From: Limnephilus marmoratus
Taxonomy: Eukaryota > Arthropoda > Insecta > Trichoptera > Limnephilidae
Assembly: GCA_917880885.1 (NCBI GenBank)
Contig: OU862908.1
Coordinates: forward strand, 12,201,501 to 12,265,500
DNA: 64,000 bases
Reading direction: 5' to 3'
Part shown: positions 54,560-64,000 of the stretch, one piece after another
Layout of the letters: the number at the start of each line of letters is the position of its first letter
How positions within the stretch are numbered: position 1 is the stretch's first letter
Notes under the pieces: generated by a model
What the model was told of the DNA's origin: nothing
What the model saw: only the letters and a program-made list of their open reading frames with translations
Databases searched by the model: none
Program-made: the position numbers and the translations under genes

Positions 54560-54760
54560 TAATATAATAAGTATAAACAAAAATCTTATGATAATTATTG
54601 AAGCAGAAGATAATAATAATAATAAACTAAATGAAAATATGAAAGAAAACAAGAGACAGAAAAACAGAAAAAAGACAATGGTCGCAACTGGGACTCGAAC
54701 CCAGACCTCTCGTCTAACCGGGAGGTGCGCGTTAACCAATTTCGCTATTGCCACCAAAAT
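54560..54760 (-). repeat. tRNA-derived SINE (family C), copy 2
   Basis: The minus-strand head GGTGGCAATAGCGAAATTGG has a 6-of-7 acceptor stem with TGCGACC and a perfect T-arm (CTGGG TTCGAGT CCCAG). The anticodon arm has a 12-base loop, so it is not a functional tRNA. The body and tail match 40272-40420. The tail includes AATAATAATAATAA. Confidence 0.65.
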
Positions 54761-55231
54761 TCACTTTGTGTAATAAAATGCAGGTAGGAATGTCGCCTTT
54801 CCAATGTAGCCACTGTATATCATTGTAGTAATTGTTAACAAAAGAACCATCACACCATTTTCCCGCAGGCGTTGACAGAGAAAATGCATAACCATATCAT
54901 CCTTTCTTGGTATAAGCATCTACTTAATTTCACGCATCACAGAAAAGCTTTCGTTACTCTATTTCTTTTCAAGTCGGTTCCCCATTGCAGAGGAACTGAC
55001 TTGAGCAAGTGAGGCCTCTCCACTCCTCGCGGTCCTGCGCTACGTGGAGAGCTTCCGGTACCGACGGCGACATACCAGACGCTAGCGATATTTGGTCACT
55101 GCAGCGCATCGGTAACCTTCCTCTGTTTCTTCTGCCTTTCCACTTTTCCAGTGACTATGAGTTTCTCCAATTTGGAGCCCTCAGTTTGGCGAACAACGTG
55201 TCCTAATATCTTAAGACACATTGCAGGTAGA
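54761..55231. other. AT-rich DNA without recognised gene
   Basis: A 65-codon frame at 55009-55206 in a slightly GC-richer patch has no recognised domain. Confidence 0.35.
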
Positions 55232-55724
55232 TTTTTTTTTTAACATTAGCTCCACACAGAAGACCTGTCATCTTAGAGGATGTTGGGTGGTAGGTTTTTT
55301 AAGGAAAGGAAGGAGAAGAAGTTCTGGGAAGGAAATAGGTATGAGGGGTGGGTAGGAATCTGGGGCTCGGTGTGTCCAGGAGTGACGGACAAACGAATCC
55401 ATCCCTCCAACTGCGGTGCAAGACGACTGGTCGAAAGATTCTGGGTGGAGGATAAAAGATATCTCTCTCAGTCTCTCTCGATCAGATCAGTCTCTCTCGA
55501 TCCTGCCCACCACGCAGCAGTTGGGCAGACGTATTGGCCGCCAAGACCTGGACAAACCTCACCTCATGCCCCGGGCACTCCTGATAAGTCACCAAAGTGA
55601 AGGGCTTTCCTGATAAATCAGGGGTGAAGTAGCGAACCACTTGGGGTGACTATGGCAGAGGTGTTGGTCATCCAATAAATGGTTCTCGGGGTGGCAGTAC
55701 TTAGTACCCGCCTCTTAAATTGTG
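55232..55724 (-). repeat. Family A repeat, long copy
   Basis: T-run and TAACATTAGCTCCACACAGA at the low end, then AAGGAAAGGAAGGAGAAGAA, GGGTGGGTAGGAATCTGGGG, GAATCCATCCCTCC, a locally duplicated TCTCTCTCGATC segment, AGCGAACCACTTGGGGTGAC and CCAATAAATGGTTCTCGGGG to the 5' end. The doubled TCTCTCGATC region makes it longer than 39174-39619. Confidence 0.8.
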
Positions 55725-56999
55725 GATAGATGAAAGTTGTGGATAGATGATAGAATGTTGAAATCTTACTGAAGATGCTTAGTTCTTCTAGGATGGACAC
55801 ATTTGTGCGTCCACACAGACTCTTCTAGCAATTACATTACACGTACAATTGTACAACCCCAACATTCCGGTATAAATGGTTTTGCGGTTTAAAAAGAAAA
55901 GTTTCGAAAGGCAGATATGTTAGGATATCCCGGAAGAGTAAGTAGTCTGAGTGGCACGGTTTTAAGGGAGTACCTACTCTACTAAAACACGAATAATTCC
56001 AAAATCACCCCTTATCGCCGGTTCAAAGGTGCGCAATTAATTAAATTAGCACAGATGTAGGAGCTGAAACGTTTCTAATGAAACCTTTTCAAATATGCGC
56101 AATCTCATATTTGCCAGTCTGGCAAGTGTAAATCAAGTTACTTTTAAATTATGTACGGAACGCTTGTTTGCTGAATACATTTGTAAGTTAAAAATAATTT
56201 GAGAAATACACATTTTCTCCAAGGGATGATGTTTCAGAACAAAAATATATGTATGGTATTCGTACTTCGGTACAAACTTTTCGCATGGAAACAGTTATCT
56301 ACTTCCAGGAAAATTAATCTCCTAGAGTTCCCTTAAAAAATGGTTTCCAAACAAAAAATTGTTGTCACATTGCTTTTAAACAAATGGCACTACACCTTAA
56401 GCGAATACTTTTCATGAATTAACCTCTACTTCTATTTGTATATCTCCGCACTGTAAAATTATATGTAGGTACTCAACACGTAATTTTACTATTAATTTGC
56501 AAGCATTGGTTATTTCCTCTTATATACAGGATGCTAACGGACATACATGACTTACTTTAACCAGTAACTCCTGATAATATTCGAAGTAATTTCATTTAAA
56601 ATTTTTCCCCAAACGATGTTAGGAATCACAGGTTAAAGAATTAATAATAATAGAATGTTTGGAGCTCCATTGTTTGGATGTATAGCTCCATTTTCGTGAG
56701 AAAATCATGTCACGTCAAGTACGTCAATTAACACTGTATGGACCCTATCATAACCTCAATAATGGCAGACGGCGTCAATTGATATAATAACGTGCTCTAT
56801 TTGGTATTATATAATACTGTTTTTATATTATAATATAATGTAATTAAGCTATTAATTTTATTTTAATTACGTGTTATTATTTTCTCTACAGACGTTCTTC
56901 AAAATGGTTAGAAAATATGACATTCAAAAATGGGCCACACAAGAATAGTTTAATTATTTAAACTAGGAACGAATCGATTGGTTTTAGGTTGCTGCATAT
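55725..56999. other. AT-rich DNA without recognised gene
   Basis: A TATACAGGATGCTAACGGAC string at 56523-56543 resembles a MITE or repeat start, but no partner end was found. Confidence 0.35.
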
Positions 57000-57330
57000 A
57001 CAAGCTTGCCAAGCCTCGGCAAGCGTTTACTGGAGTTGGGCATTTTTGTTCTTTTTAAAAAAACTAAAACGAGTTGTTTTTTGTAAAACGCCAACTGTTT
57101 TCCAAAACTGCTAGAAAAATACGAGCTATTTTGAGTGAAATAAACTTGTGCTTAATACTCTAACCAGTATAAGGTACTAACTCTTTCTATTTCACACAAA
57201 TTGCCTCAAAACAGCCCGTTTTCCAACAATTGAGAAAACAGTTCACGTTTTATAAAATACAGTTCCTATTGGTTTTTAACAAGAACCAAAACGCCCACCA
57301 ATATTGAATGCTTGCCTAGGCTTGGCATGC
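57000..57330. mobile_element. Foldback element, about 330 bp
   Basis: The left arm AAGCTTGCCAAGCCTCGGCA, then GGGCATTTTTGTTCTTTTTA, matches the inverted right arm (complement CGCATGCCAAGCCTAGGCAA and GGGCGTTTTGGTTCTTGTTA). Inner parts (CAACTGTTTTCCAAAA, AACAGTT) also pair. Arms are diverged and the element non-coding. Confidence 0.5.
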
Positions 57331-58602
57331 GAATAGACGTAGCTTTCAAATTATAAGAAATTTAAAATTAATCATTTCACCTAAATGCCAACATATTACG
57401 TATTCTAAATTTCATCATAAATGATTTTTCGTTACATCACTATGTTTTTCAGATCGATAACTTAAAAATTAAAATTGTATTTATTAAACTTAAAGATATT
57501 TTTGTCATATTCCACCCAAACGACAAATTACATTTGTAATGTCTACCAACGAGAGGATTGATTAGTCCTATTGACAATGAATTACGTCCAAAAAGTATTA
57601 AAAGCCGATAATAATTATTATATAAAAAAATCACTGATTTGATAGACCTAATAAATTTGATAGCTATATATATTGCGCGTTGCGCAATAAATGAACTTCC
57701 AATTCAATCTCCTCGACGCAACTCATCAAATTGAAAGCAACCCTCAAATAACAAATTCCTCTAAACAATCGAATGACAAGAGTGATTAGCAAGTGAAATG
57801 TGCCCACTCGAAGTAACTGCCGGTATCGAGTTCAGTGCTCGACACACGATTGAATGATGAAAAGCTGACCGACAATTTCATTACTATCGCCACGCTCAAT
57901 ATACAGCGAACAAACGACCGAATTCAATTATAAATAAAACAAAGCGAATTCGGCGCGCTCTTCGACGTTGAAACGGCCCCTAAAAATCCATCGAGAAGGG
58001 CTCGTTTCCGAGTGCAGAAGGCTGTATTTTACGATCAACCCTGTCGGCATTTAAAAACTGAAAATGCATTAGGTAGCTGAAAAGTTTATTTTGAAAAAAA
58101 AAACATTTCTAACATTTTTGTGAAAAGGATATCAAAAGTAAAAATAAAACACCGCATCGTTAGTTAAGACTATCTTATTCTTGCTTAATCTTAACATTTT
58201 GCTCCACATATCTGACAACCGCTTTCTGTATGAACACTAAATTTGAGTTGAAAAATAATCATTGGTTTAGTTTGAAACACGCAAATAGTTGAGTCAACCT
58301 TTAGTGTACCGTTTACCGCCAAGCGAAAATAATGATTAACAGCATTGTTGACACTGTTGTAAATGGTGCAATTGATACAAATCTTCGCGATCGTAGATTG
58401 ACTGGAGAGATCTTGACTACATGGTGATAGTCCCCAATTTAAGTCCCCAAGTCCACAAAATAATACACCCTTTAAGTCACCTTTGTTGACAATGTTTCCC
58501 TGTTATTTTGACTCCTTCCACCCTTCTCTCCAACCTCGAATCACCACTATCACTAACCTCATATAATAATTATCTAATCATTTCTGTACTTTTTTATTAT
58601 TT
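57331..58602. other. AT-rich DNA without recognised gene
   Basis: Nothing was recognised. Confidence 0.35.
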
Positions 58603-58803
58603 TATTTAATTAAAATTAAATTTGATAATGTTATTATCGAGTTCAGAGTATGAATGTATTTTTGTTACAGCTGTTTCGGTTTACAAGACCATTTTCAAAC
58701 TGTGTGGGTCTTGTAAACCGAAACAGCTGGAACAAAAATACGTACTAAAAATACTTGCGCAACTCGATAATAACATTATCAAATTTAATTTTAATAAAAT
58801 TAA
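58603..58803. mobile_element. Hairpin MITE, 200 bp
   Basis: The outer arms AATTTGATAATGTTATTATC and their exact inverted copy (complement of GATAATAACATTATCAAATT) flank inner arms CAGCTGTTTCGGTTTACAAG and the inverse. The loop is about 18 bp. A segment between inner and outer arms is not paired. AT-rich extensions make the ends uncertain. Confidence 0.65.
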
Positions 58804-60011
58804 AAAAAAATTAAATGGAGTTCTACGAATTAAACACAAAAACAATGAATAATTTCTGTACTTTATCACGTCTAAGTTAGTTTTAAAAATGGTATATATC
58901 GAAATCGGTGCAAATAAATGAAAATAAGCAACCAATGTACACTATGAATAAAGCTTATCAAACAATATGTCAGTAAATTTTTACAATATTTAATGCCCAA
59001 GAAATACAAAAAAAGTTCGCAATTTCATTTTGTGACATTCTATACTACGCTGAGTATCTGCGTTGACTTTAAGGAACATTGCATAGGTAGAAGTTACATG
59101 ATCAAAATAATAATATAAAGAACGAACCAAAGGGAAGTAATAATAAAATAAAAACTTATTTTTTTTAGGTAAAAGGAAATAAATCGTGAAACAAAACATA
59201 CATTATGTAGTCAAATGTGCTGGGCAACCGGGGATTCATTTGTACATAACGAGAATAAACCAATGCCTCTCAGAGTTGAAGTGAAATAATCTTAAATTAC
59301 AATCAAAGGGAGAGAGATATTTTAGAAAACTTAATGCCAAAAATAGATTGAAAAGATAAAAAAACTAAATCTTTTAAAAATACATGCTTTAAATAATTGA
59401 CGTCAATTCGTATAAAAAGGTTTTCAATCAAAGATATCTACCAATGTTGTAAATATTAGAAAAAAATCAATTTATCGATCATCTGACATCCGCGTGAAAG
59501 TAAATACCTATGAAAGTGCAGTACGTGTTTTTGTTTTTTATTTACTAACACTGTTTAGACAAATGCATTTTATAAAAGCTTTTAAGAGTGAAATATCAAT
59601 AAACACGTTTTCAAGTTAAGCCAAGGTAAAACATCAATAATTAAAATATTTTTATTTGCTTATTAACCAAGATACATAGTATTAAAGATAATAAAAAGAT
59701 GATACGGAAAAATGCTAGTTAGCCGCATTTAACGCATTTGAAAAAAAAATCGGCCTCGAACCACTATGGCAACACCATATTGGGTAAAATATTTAGAAAA
59801 AACGTTATCGACAAAAATGAATTCTAAGATAGTACCTGTGGAGTGCCAAGAAAAAATATTTCGAGGAACATGTGGAAGTTGGGACGCCACGATCAAGTAA
59901 ATCATCTTTTTTAGACGGGTCGTTTCAAAACAATATTAAAAAGTGTGTATGAATGTCGATGAAGCAAGGGGTGTGCTTCCATTTTCTAAGACCACTATTT
60001 TGGGAAACGGC
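58804..60011. other. AT-rich DNA without recognised gene
   Basis: Nothing was recognised. Confidence 0.35.
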
Positions 60012-60199
60012 TTTTTTACATAGTTGACTTATCTCCGCACAGGAGGCTCCGAGGAAAATAATTTCCCTCGGGGCCTATCTCATCTTAACGGATGCTGGGC
60101 AGAAGGGTTTTTTTAAGGAAAGGAAGGAGAGGAAGCTCCGGGAAGAAAAAAGTTATGAGGAGTGGGTAGGAATCTGGGGGGTCAGTGTGCCTACGAATG
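60012..60199 (-). repeat. Family A repeat, 3' portion
   Basis: T-run, CTCCGCACAGGAGG, the hairpin CCGAGGAAAATAATTTCCCTCGGG, GGATGCTGGGCAGAAGGGT, AAGGAAAGGAAGGAGAGGAA and GGAGTGGGTAGGAATCTGGG. 5'-truncated near 60199. Confidence 0.8.
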
Positions 60200-60307
60200 A
60201 CGTAAGTATGACATAATGAATTTTAACGAACATTAATTTCTGCAATAATTGAAGAAAACATTTTTGGTACCATTTTAATTAAATCCAAACTAATTACATT
60301 ATTTGTT
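60200..60307. other. Short AT-rich spacer
   Basis: No signal between the family A copy and the TTAA MITE. Confidence 0.3.
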
Positions 60308-60311
60308 TTAA

Positions 60312-61029
60312 GAGCGTTTAACCAGCCAGCGGACGAAAATCCACATTTCGTCGAAAGTTGTTCTTACGATCGTGCAGGGCTGTTACAATGAGAAAGATTA
60401 ATTATTCTCCGTACCAGCTGTTTAAAATTATAACTCAATATCGAATTTATTTCAATCAAAATTAGCTTTAATTTATACCTTCATCCAAAAATGCTGTAAG
60501 GCGTGATGATAAAACTATTAAAATAATGTACTTTTTGTAGTTATTTTTTGATTATAAGTATTTATCATTTTTCAATAATGTCTAAGTTTAATAATGAATG
60601 AATGTTAAAAAAATCTGAAATATATTAGTTTGTAAGTGCGCAAATAAATACACAAATGGACCAATTTTCGTCAAGAAACACATGTACGTACATATTTTTT
60701 AATGATTTTTTTAAAACTAAAATTAAAATTCTAAAACCTACGTTTGCAAGATAATGTATTGATTTATTTTACTGCATGATTTTATTATTTGAAATGGGTG
60801 TGGTATAATACAAAAACTTTTTTGAAAATTTAACAAATCTGCCAACGACCTATGGAATAACCTTATTATACTAAAAAATAAAAAAAATTCTCAAAATTTA
60901 TTACATACGAATGCTAGATAAAAAAATAATCTTTCGAAATCCATTTATAATTTTTTGTGGAAAAGAGTCAATACGTCTAAAATCTGATTTGAAAATGACA
61001 TATTTCTGGTTTTCTCTGGTAATGCCCTC
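60312..61029. mobile_element. TTAA-flanked MITE, copy 2 (piggyBac-like)
   Basis: Same orientation and structure as 2242-2954, with TTAA at 60308-60311 and 61030-61033. Small indels (for example GAATGAAT near 60597) distinguish the copies. Non-coding. Confidence 0.75.
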
Positions 61030-61082
61030 TTAACCATTATTTTAATAATAAATATCAACATTTTTTTTATTTGGAATAATTC

Positions 61083-61235
61083 ATGAGTAAAACCTAAAAT
61101 TGTAATATTTAATCACTTAAAAACATATTAACGACTCTCGAACAAAAATCAGAAAAAGATTCGGTCGCAGCTAAGAAATGAACCCAGGAAGCTAGCCTTG
61201 CCAGGACTCGCTCGGATATCAACATGTTTCAGAAC
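61083..61235 (-). repeat. Repeat D copy 2 with tRNA-like relic
   Basis: 61087-61140 matches 32040-32092. Next to it the minus strand has CTGGGTTCATTTCTTAGCTG and CGACCGAATC, a degraded T-arm and GCGACC end like those of the other tRNA-like heads. Not a functional tRNA. Confidence 0.45.
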
Positions 61236-62180
61236 CCATGGTTTATTCATCAGGATACAAAGTGTAGGAACATATGTATATATTTGTTATTATAATACTG
61301 GTTAATACAAAGCAATTTAACACCGTTAAATTAACGTAGCAATATAATTTTCAACAAATTAAACACAATAATCATTAATATCCATTATTCGTTGTTAACA
61401 CTAGAAACAATTTGCGACATTTTAAATTCACAAACAACTGATAAACATTTATAATTCTAGCTTTGAAATAAACTTGTCAATGTTTTGAGTAAGTAATCCC
61501 AATTGTTGCACAAACGAATAATAAAATTCACATGAATCGGTATTAGCAGGTCGGGCCGGTTCAGAACGGATCAAACGCATCTTTGTACCTTTTGACAAAG
61601 GCTCTTTGTTTTGCCTTCTCGGATGCTGTGTGTGTAATTTTAATTACTTTACCGGTTTAACAGTGGCGCCCGCGGCGGGGGTATCATCCCATCAAAGGCT
61701 CAAAAGAGAACAGGTGGGATAAATAAATAAATAAACCGGCCGACCACTCGCCTACGCCAATGGCTTGCTCAATATTTTCGCGATGGATAAATAGACAAAA
61801 TTCAAATTCAAGGGATGATGAAAACTCTTTTTATTTTTTTCAAATTCCGTCTATTCAATTCGTTTTTTGCAACAGTCACAAAAATCTACGCCATTAAATA
61901 GCGTGTTTTTGCCCGGGGCTATACCCTTCGTTCAATGTTTTTTTTTTCAGTAAAGGATGATGTAAAAAAAGTTTTTTTTTTTAAATTCGGAACAAAGAAG
62001 CTTTGTAAGTTTCGGAACGTGTGCGGGGTGAAAAAACACAGTTCCCGTTTCCATCGTGATGTTTGTTGGGAGGATATTTAGTAATTATTAGTACTCGTAT
62101 TATCGGATTATTTTTATCCCGGCCCGTTGGAAATTGTAAGGTTACGAACAAACAGATTAGAAAAGAGATATAAATATCTA
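61236..62180. other. AT-rich DNA without recognised gene
   Basis: A GC-richer spot at 61660-61690 (CAGTGGCGCCCGCGGCGGGG) is seen. No frame or repeat partner. Confidence 0.35.
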
Positions 62181-62956
62181 ATACGTTGCTGTGCCATTTA
62201 ATAAAGAAATTGTTTCTCCCTGAGTGTCCTTTCCCATTCGTCCCTTCCCTTCCGCCTCCCCTTCTTCTCCTGCGTCCTCTTCCCCTCTTGCATTCCCACT
62301 CCGTCACCTCCACCTTCCCTCTCCCCACTCCACTCCCCCCTTCCCCCTTCCCGCGAACCCCTCTCGCGAGTTCCCTTCCCCCCTTCCCCCTCCCCCCTCC
62401 CGCGTTCCCCTTCCACCTTCCCCGCCTTCCCTCTTCCCTTTCCCGCTCCCTCGTCCCGCCAACCCTCCTCCCGCGTTCCAAATATTCAATCCAAATACAT
62501 TCAGTTTTTAAACAGCCCGCGTGCCACCTTTTACAATTTTTATTCAAATTTCCAATTTTCATGTATATTAAATTTGGTACCTAACATAGATACCTATTTA
62601 AAATATCTAAAATTCTTGATTCGATTCAAACTATTAGGGGAGTAACTACTTTAAATAAATTTATCAACTTAAAGATTTTCAAAAATAGAATACTTATTTA
62701 ACAATCATTGTTTTGCAAAATGTCATTATCAAACAAGCGAACTGTCAAACGCGCGATAGTCGTTTAGGTTAGTAATAGGTTTTCTGAAATTATCGAATTT
62801 TCTGCGCAATTTTCTTAATTTTTCTCTCCGTAAGAACCATTCTCGTACTTCAAGGAATATTCTAAAAAAAGAATTAGCGAAATCGGTTCAGCTGATCTCG
62901 AGATTTGCGCTTAGCAACACATTTAGCGATTCATTTTTATATATAAGAAGATATAA
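62181..62956 (+). repeat. Family F repeat with pyrimidine-rich core, copy 2
   Basis: Matches 22855-23190: GTTGCTGTGCCATTTAATAA, TTGTTTCTCCCTGAGTGTCC, 250 bp of C/T-rich DNA, then ACATTCAGTTTTTAAACAGC and CGTGCCACC. The 3' end at 62830-62956 (AAAGAATTAGCGAAATCGGT, GCAACACATTTAGCGATTCA) is of a kind common in insect repeats. The 193-codon minus-strand frame is a composition artefact (Gly/Arg/Glu-rich). Confidence 0.65.
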
Positions 62957-63375
62957 GCCCCCTAGTTTTTAATATGTGACTCTGTACGATTGTACAATCC
63001 CCAGTCAGGAGCACTCCTGTCCCGGTGAGACCGGTACACCAAGGGATAATGATTTGTTAATAGGACTTAGAACAAGTGCTCTGAGGATGGGAAGGAGGTT
63101 GAAGTTTAATCGACCAATATACATGGCAACCTAATAAGCCAATATTGGATTGTAGGATAGGCAGGAACAAAGGAATTGATTGATTTTTGGTTTTTGTTTC
63201 TGTTTATTTAGATCAATTGAACGTAATCTAACACGGTTATTCACAAAAAACACGTCAGGCCGTGATCGTGATTCGGCACTTCCTCCAAGAGTCTCATGGT
63301 TTTTGTTGTGGAAAATCTATTACAAGCATCGACATATTACCATTCCAAAACAATAATTATTACTAATTATATAAT
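62957..63375. other. AT-rich DNA without recognised gene
   Basis: Nothing was recognised. Confidence 0.35.
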
Positions 63376-63680
63376 TACTAGCAGACCCGGCCACACGTTG
63401 CTGTGCAAACTTCGTTGCTAACGAAACACAACGCCATTACCCAACCTTTATAAATTCCACACCACCCGCTTGCCAGCTGCCCGCTGCCCGCTGCCCGCTG
63501 CCTGAATTGAATATTTGAATTTCTTGGCTTTTATCTATTATAATCAGCCTGTATTTTACATATAAACCTTATCCTTTAATCACTCCATTTATCGGTGAAA
63601 ACCGCATGAAAATCCGTTGCGTAGTTTAAAAGATTTATGCGCACATACATTTTGAGCGACTTCATTTTATACTATGTAAT
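63376..63680 (+). repeat. Family F-related dispersed repeat
   Basis: Begins TACTAGCAGACCCGGCCACA and ends GCGCACATACATTTTGAGCG, then ACTTCATTTTATACTATGTA. GTGAAAACCGCATGAAAATC precedes the end, as in many insect ACTAG-type repeats. A (CCCGCTGC)n tandem of about four units is at 63472-63502. Confidence 0.6.
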
Positions 63681-64000
63681 GATTAATGATTAATTATATT
63701 TGATTAAATTCTAATATAATTTAAGTGATTATGTGATTTATTTTATGGAGTATTATGCCACGCTATCTCCTTAGTTGGCCAACGTTTCGTTTAGGCCACT
63801 TATAAAAGGATTTTTTCTACATGATACAAGAACTAATTTTTTTATACAAAATTTTGTTACATTTACGAAGTAAAACTAGTAAAGCAAACATCGCATAGGC
63901 CAGTAAAGAATGTAGGTATACAGAAACGGGAGAAATGACCGATTACCCGATGACATCTGCATAACAATCGCGCTAAAGTTTTACACGTACAAAATACGAG
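63681..64000. other. AT-rich DNA to the window end
   Basis: Nothing was recognised. Confidence 0.3.

Noticed and set aside
54675..54760. tRNA gene with near-perfect T-arm
   Set aside because: The anticodon loop is 12 bases and the sequence is repeated with the same non-tRNA tail at 40272, so it is a SINE.
55280..55600. 106-codon frame shared with other loci (KGWVGIWGSVCPG)
   Set aside because: The shared frame is the family A repeat DNA. Copies differ by frameshifts, and no known domain is present.
61981..62562. 193-codon minus-strand open frame, Gly/Arg/Glu-rich
   Set aside because: It spans the pyrimidine-rich family F repeat. Similar frames appear in several phases on both strands (and at 22801-23226), which is a composition effect.

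Overview
This window looks like AT-rich, gene-poor eukaryotic nuclear DNA, most likely from an insect. Three things point that way: short TTAGG/AACCTAACC-type motifs, insect-style non-LTR, mariner, hAT, piggyBac-like and Penelope-like relics, and small CpG-rich islands with GT-AG-type splice donors in a poor AT background. The order cannot be fixed from sequence alone. The many short TAGGTACCTA-type strings and one dispersed repeat family (62181-62956) remind me of Lepidoptera, but that is only an impression. There is no bacterial operon, CRISPR array, rRNA, or complete host protein gene. The long frames across C/T-rich tracts and repeats are artefacts.

Layout. 1-9.3 kb: a TTAA-flanked MITE, a folded Penelope-like (PLE) terminus, two opposed 431-bp MITEs forming an 882-bp palindrome, one candidate exon with a strong donor, and a LINE ORF2 tail. 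9.4-18 kb: mostly featureless AT-rich DNA, a 741-bp relative of the 431-bp MITE with a perfect 8-bp target duplication, and a 14/56-bp minisatellite. 18-25 kb: an internally deleted mariner, a LINE relic split by a SINE-like repeat (called family A here), a hAT-type MITE, a pyrimidine-rich repeat, and a PLE fragment carrying a broken GIY-YIG endonuclease between inverted hammerhead-ribozyme-like termini. 25-31 kb: foldbacks, a tRNA-derived SINE, a 115-bp tandem duplication carrying two intact hammerhead-like motifs, a Harbinger-like hairpin, and a degraded hammerhead. 31-39 kb: the most host-like part. It has a very GC-rich open exon on the minus strand ending at a consensus donor (35864), and CpG-rich, CRE-motif-bearing DNA upstream of it (37.3-38.5 kb) that could be its promoter and 5' exons. 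39-47 kb: family A and G repeats, LINE relics, a CpG island with a YY1/Pho-type site, a 63-bp minisatellite, and a 5'-truncated LINE inserted inside a family A copy. 47-64 kb: SINEs, a 1.3-kb foldback with G/C homopolymer runs, several hairpin MITEs, further family A copies, the second TTAA MITE, and pyrimidine-rich repeats.

Most of the recognisable sequence is non-autonomous or decayed transposable elements, often nested. The most interesting signal is the set of hammerhead-ribozyme-like motifs in PLE termini. They occur as one tandem pair able in principle to release a 115-nt RNA, one inverted pair around an endonuclease relic, and two copies with core mutations. The second is the MITE family built from inverted arrays of a 26-28-bp AATATCTACAG module, one locus of which is a palindrome made by two independent insertions 20 bp apart.
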